Below are positions 5,255 through 5,847 of a stretch of DNA of 5,847 nt, in pieces. Positions within the stretch are counted from its first letter, which is position 1; each line of letters opens with the position of its first letter. This DNA comes from Deltaproteobacteria bacterium (lineage in GTDB: Bacteria; Desulfobacterota; Dissulfuribacteria; Dissulfuribacterales; UBA3076). The notes under the pieces were generated by a model. That model searched no databases and was not told the origin of the DNA. It saw only the letters and a list, made by a program, of their open reading frames with translations. Location: assembly GCA_021159445.1 (NCBI GenBank), contig JAGGRV010000469.1:1-5847 (forward strand), written 5' to 3'. A program made the translations under genes and the position numbers.

Positions 5255-5282
5255 ATATCGGCAATTTTACACTAAAACTTTA
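5255..5282 (-). promoter_or_regulatory. Sigma-28 (FliA/SigD) promoter of flgM
   Basis: On the minus strand, TAAAGTTT (5282-5275) is followed by 12 bases and then GCCGATAT (5262-5255). This matches the flagellar sigma factor consensus: TAAA, 14-16 bases, GCCGATAT in Bacillus subtilis, with 16 bases here; or TAAAGTTT, 11 bases, GCCGATAA in E. coli, with one extra base here. Transcription would start near 5248, leaving a leader of about 28 bases that ends in the strong flgM ribosome site. It implies late-class, sigma-28-dependent expression of flgM and perhaps of the genes beyond. Confidence 0.85.
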
Positions 5283-5321
5283 GTCATTAGTACATCTCCA
5301 AATCCATACCCAGGTCCATTC

Positions 5322-5374
5322 ACGGGGTTACAACGCCCGTTTTACCGCAAACCCACCGAGCTGTAACCGGTTAC
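5322..5374. repeat. Cluster of inverted repeats in the flgJ-flgM spacer
   Basis: GGTTACA (5326-5332) and TGTAACC (5362-5368) form an inverted repeat around 29 bases. GTAACCGGTTAC (5363-5374) is itself a perfect 12-base palindrome. ACGGG (5322-5326) pairs with CCCGT (5336-5340), followed on the plus strand by TTTT. These alternatives overlap and cannot all form at once. They lie between the flgJ stop and the flgM promoter, so they could form an operator, a flgJ 3' structure, or nothing functional. On the transcribed (minus) strand there is no clear T run after the stems. Confidence 0.4.
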
Positions 5375-5388
5375 CAATTATCCATGCC

Positions 5389-5715
5389 CTATCTATCATT
5401 CGAGTAGGGCGACTTATCAAGTTGATATAAAAGCATTTTCTGAAGACCTATACCTCCTCCTTTTAGTGCAAGGTCTTCTGCCAGCTTCTGATCAAGCATC
5501 ATATTATAAGTATCCATAGAGGAAGTCTCTTGAGAAAAAAGGCCACCTTTAGGAACTGTCTTCCTAAGTGTTTGCAGCATATAATAAATAAAAATGGATT
5601 CAAAATCCGCAACTGTGCTCTTCAGGCTCTTCCCTCCCCTACTCTCCCCTTTTTGCATTTTATCAATAACACTTCCTTCCATATTCAAACGTCCGTTAAT
5701 AATTAAAGGATTCAT
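5389..5715 (-). CDS. flgJ: Rod-binding protein FlgJ (short form, no muramidase domain)
   Basis: A 108-residue protein matching the N-terminal rod-binding (rod-capping) domain of FlgJ, which supports assembly of the flagellar rod in the periplasm. The domain is residues about 36-98: DFESIFIYYMLQTLRKTVPKGGLF, then SSMDTYNMMLDQKLAEDLALKGGGIGLQKMLLYQL, which is the family pattern of F/L-rich helices ending in GGxGL. The C-terminal peptidoglycan hydrolase domain of enteric FlgJ (about 313 residues in total) is absent, as in many alpha- and deltaproteobacteria and spirochaetes, so wall cleavage must come from another enzyme. A stop at a natural domain end, with no leftover domain in the spacer, argues against truncation. 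The ATG is preceded by AGAGGA. It lies 77 bases downstream of the flgI end. Confidence 0.92.
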   Translation of the reverse strand: MNPLIINGRLNMEGSVIDKMQKGESRGGKSLKSTVADFESIFIYYMLQTLRKTVPKGGLFSQETSSMDTYNMMLDQKLAEDLALKGGGIGLQKMLLYQLDKSPYSNDR

Positions 5716-5792
5716 TACATTTTTCCTCTAAACCATTTGCAAAGTCTCCCTCCACCTCAAATGAATTTTTGAGTTTTGCAATCGGCTCCTTT

Positions 5793-5847
5793 TTATATTA
5801 TTTTCAACTCTGCCTGAAGAGCTCCGGCAGCCTTAATGGTCTGCAAT
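5793..5847 (-). CDS. flgI: Flagellar P-ring protein FlgI, C-terminal end (partial)
   Basis: Only the last 17 codons and the stop (TAA at 5793-5795) are in the window; the rest lies beyond the right edge. The visible residues, LQTIKAAGALQAELKII, match the characteristic FlgI C-terminus (LQALKAAGALQAELEII-like). FlgI is the periplasmic protein that forms the P-ring around the rod in the peptidoglycan layer. It immediately precedes flgJ in most Gram-negative flagellar loci, which supports the call despite the short length. Confidence 0.85.
   Translation of the reverse strand, partial: LQTIKAAGALQAELKII

Noticed and set aside
5008..5283. Overlapping plus-strand open frames rich in hydrophobic residues, antisense to flgM
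   Set aside because: They are complements of Lys/Glu/Asn-rich flgM codons, which gives artificial Phe/Leu/Ile runs. FlgM is certain on the minus strand.
5389..5715. flgJ as a truncated gene lacking its enzyme domain
   Set aside because: The stand-alone rod-binding domain is the normal form in many phyla, and no remnant of a hydrolase domain is seen downstream.
5725..5750. Possible sigma-54 promoter upstream of flgJ (GTGG...TTTGCA on the minus strand)
   Set aside because: The GG and GC are separated by 11 bases instead of the required 10, and the CAC after TGG is missing.
5779..5804. Possible sigma-28 promoter before flgJ (GCCGATTG on the minus strand)
   Set aside because: The -10 differs at the last two bases and no TAAA lies at the right distance, only GAAA. 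flgJ is more likely co-transcribed with flgI.

Overview
This window is the distal part of a bacterial flagellar locus from a moderately AT-rich, Gram-negative-type organism. The evidence for that cell type is the last codons of an apparent P-ring gene (flgI) at the right edge, followed by a short rod-binding flgJ. The minus-strand order flgI-flgJ-flgM-flgN-flgK-flgL-csrA-fliW, with a muramidase-less FlgJ and a CsrA/FliW pair, resembles Desulfobacterota, Nitrospirota and some Planctomycetota rather than enteric bacteria. The sequence alone does not let me name a genus.

Layout. On the minus strand, reading from right to left, are the flgI 3' end (5793-5847), flgJ (5389-5715), flgM (4924-5220), flgN (4140-4652 or 4697), flgK (2735-4135), flgL (1344-2537), csrA (1081-1332) and fliW (593-1081). 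One plus-strand gene, flaG (129-482), converges on fliW. The genes cover late assembly. FlgM holds back the flagellar sigma factor. FlgN chaperones the hook-filament junction proteins FlgK and FlgL. FlaG is a filament-associated protein. CsrA and FliW form the translational switch that couples flagellin synthesis to secretion. flgN-flgK (4 bp apart) and flgL-csrA-fliW (11 bp gap, then 1 bp overlap) are tightly coupled. flgM has its own strong sigma-28 (FliA/SigD-type) promoter.

The intergenic spaces hold the unexpected part. At least four related copies of a small repeat lie at about 58-97, 484-580, 2556-2728 and 4754-4915. The ends read CTAAATTGAG...CTCAATTTAG and are built of degenerate 7-base units (TTAGCNN). 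Two copies have both ends and look like non-coding MITE-type elements with terminal inverted repeats. Three copies begin or end within 10 bases of a stop codon (flaG, flgK, flgM), so they divide the locus into modules. The flgK-flgL copy carries a perfect 14-bp hairpin followed, on the coding strand, by a T run, and may act as a terminator or attenuator. A second, unrelated 14-bp direct repeat lies just upstream of flgN.

No RNA gene, CRISPR array, transposase gene or prophage gene was found. No gene-free stretch exceeds 300 bases.
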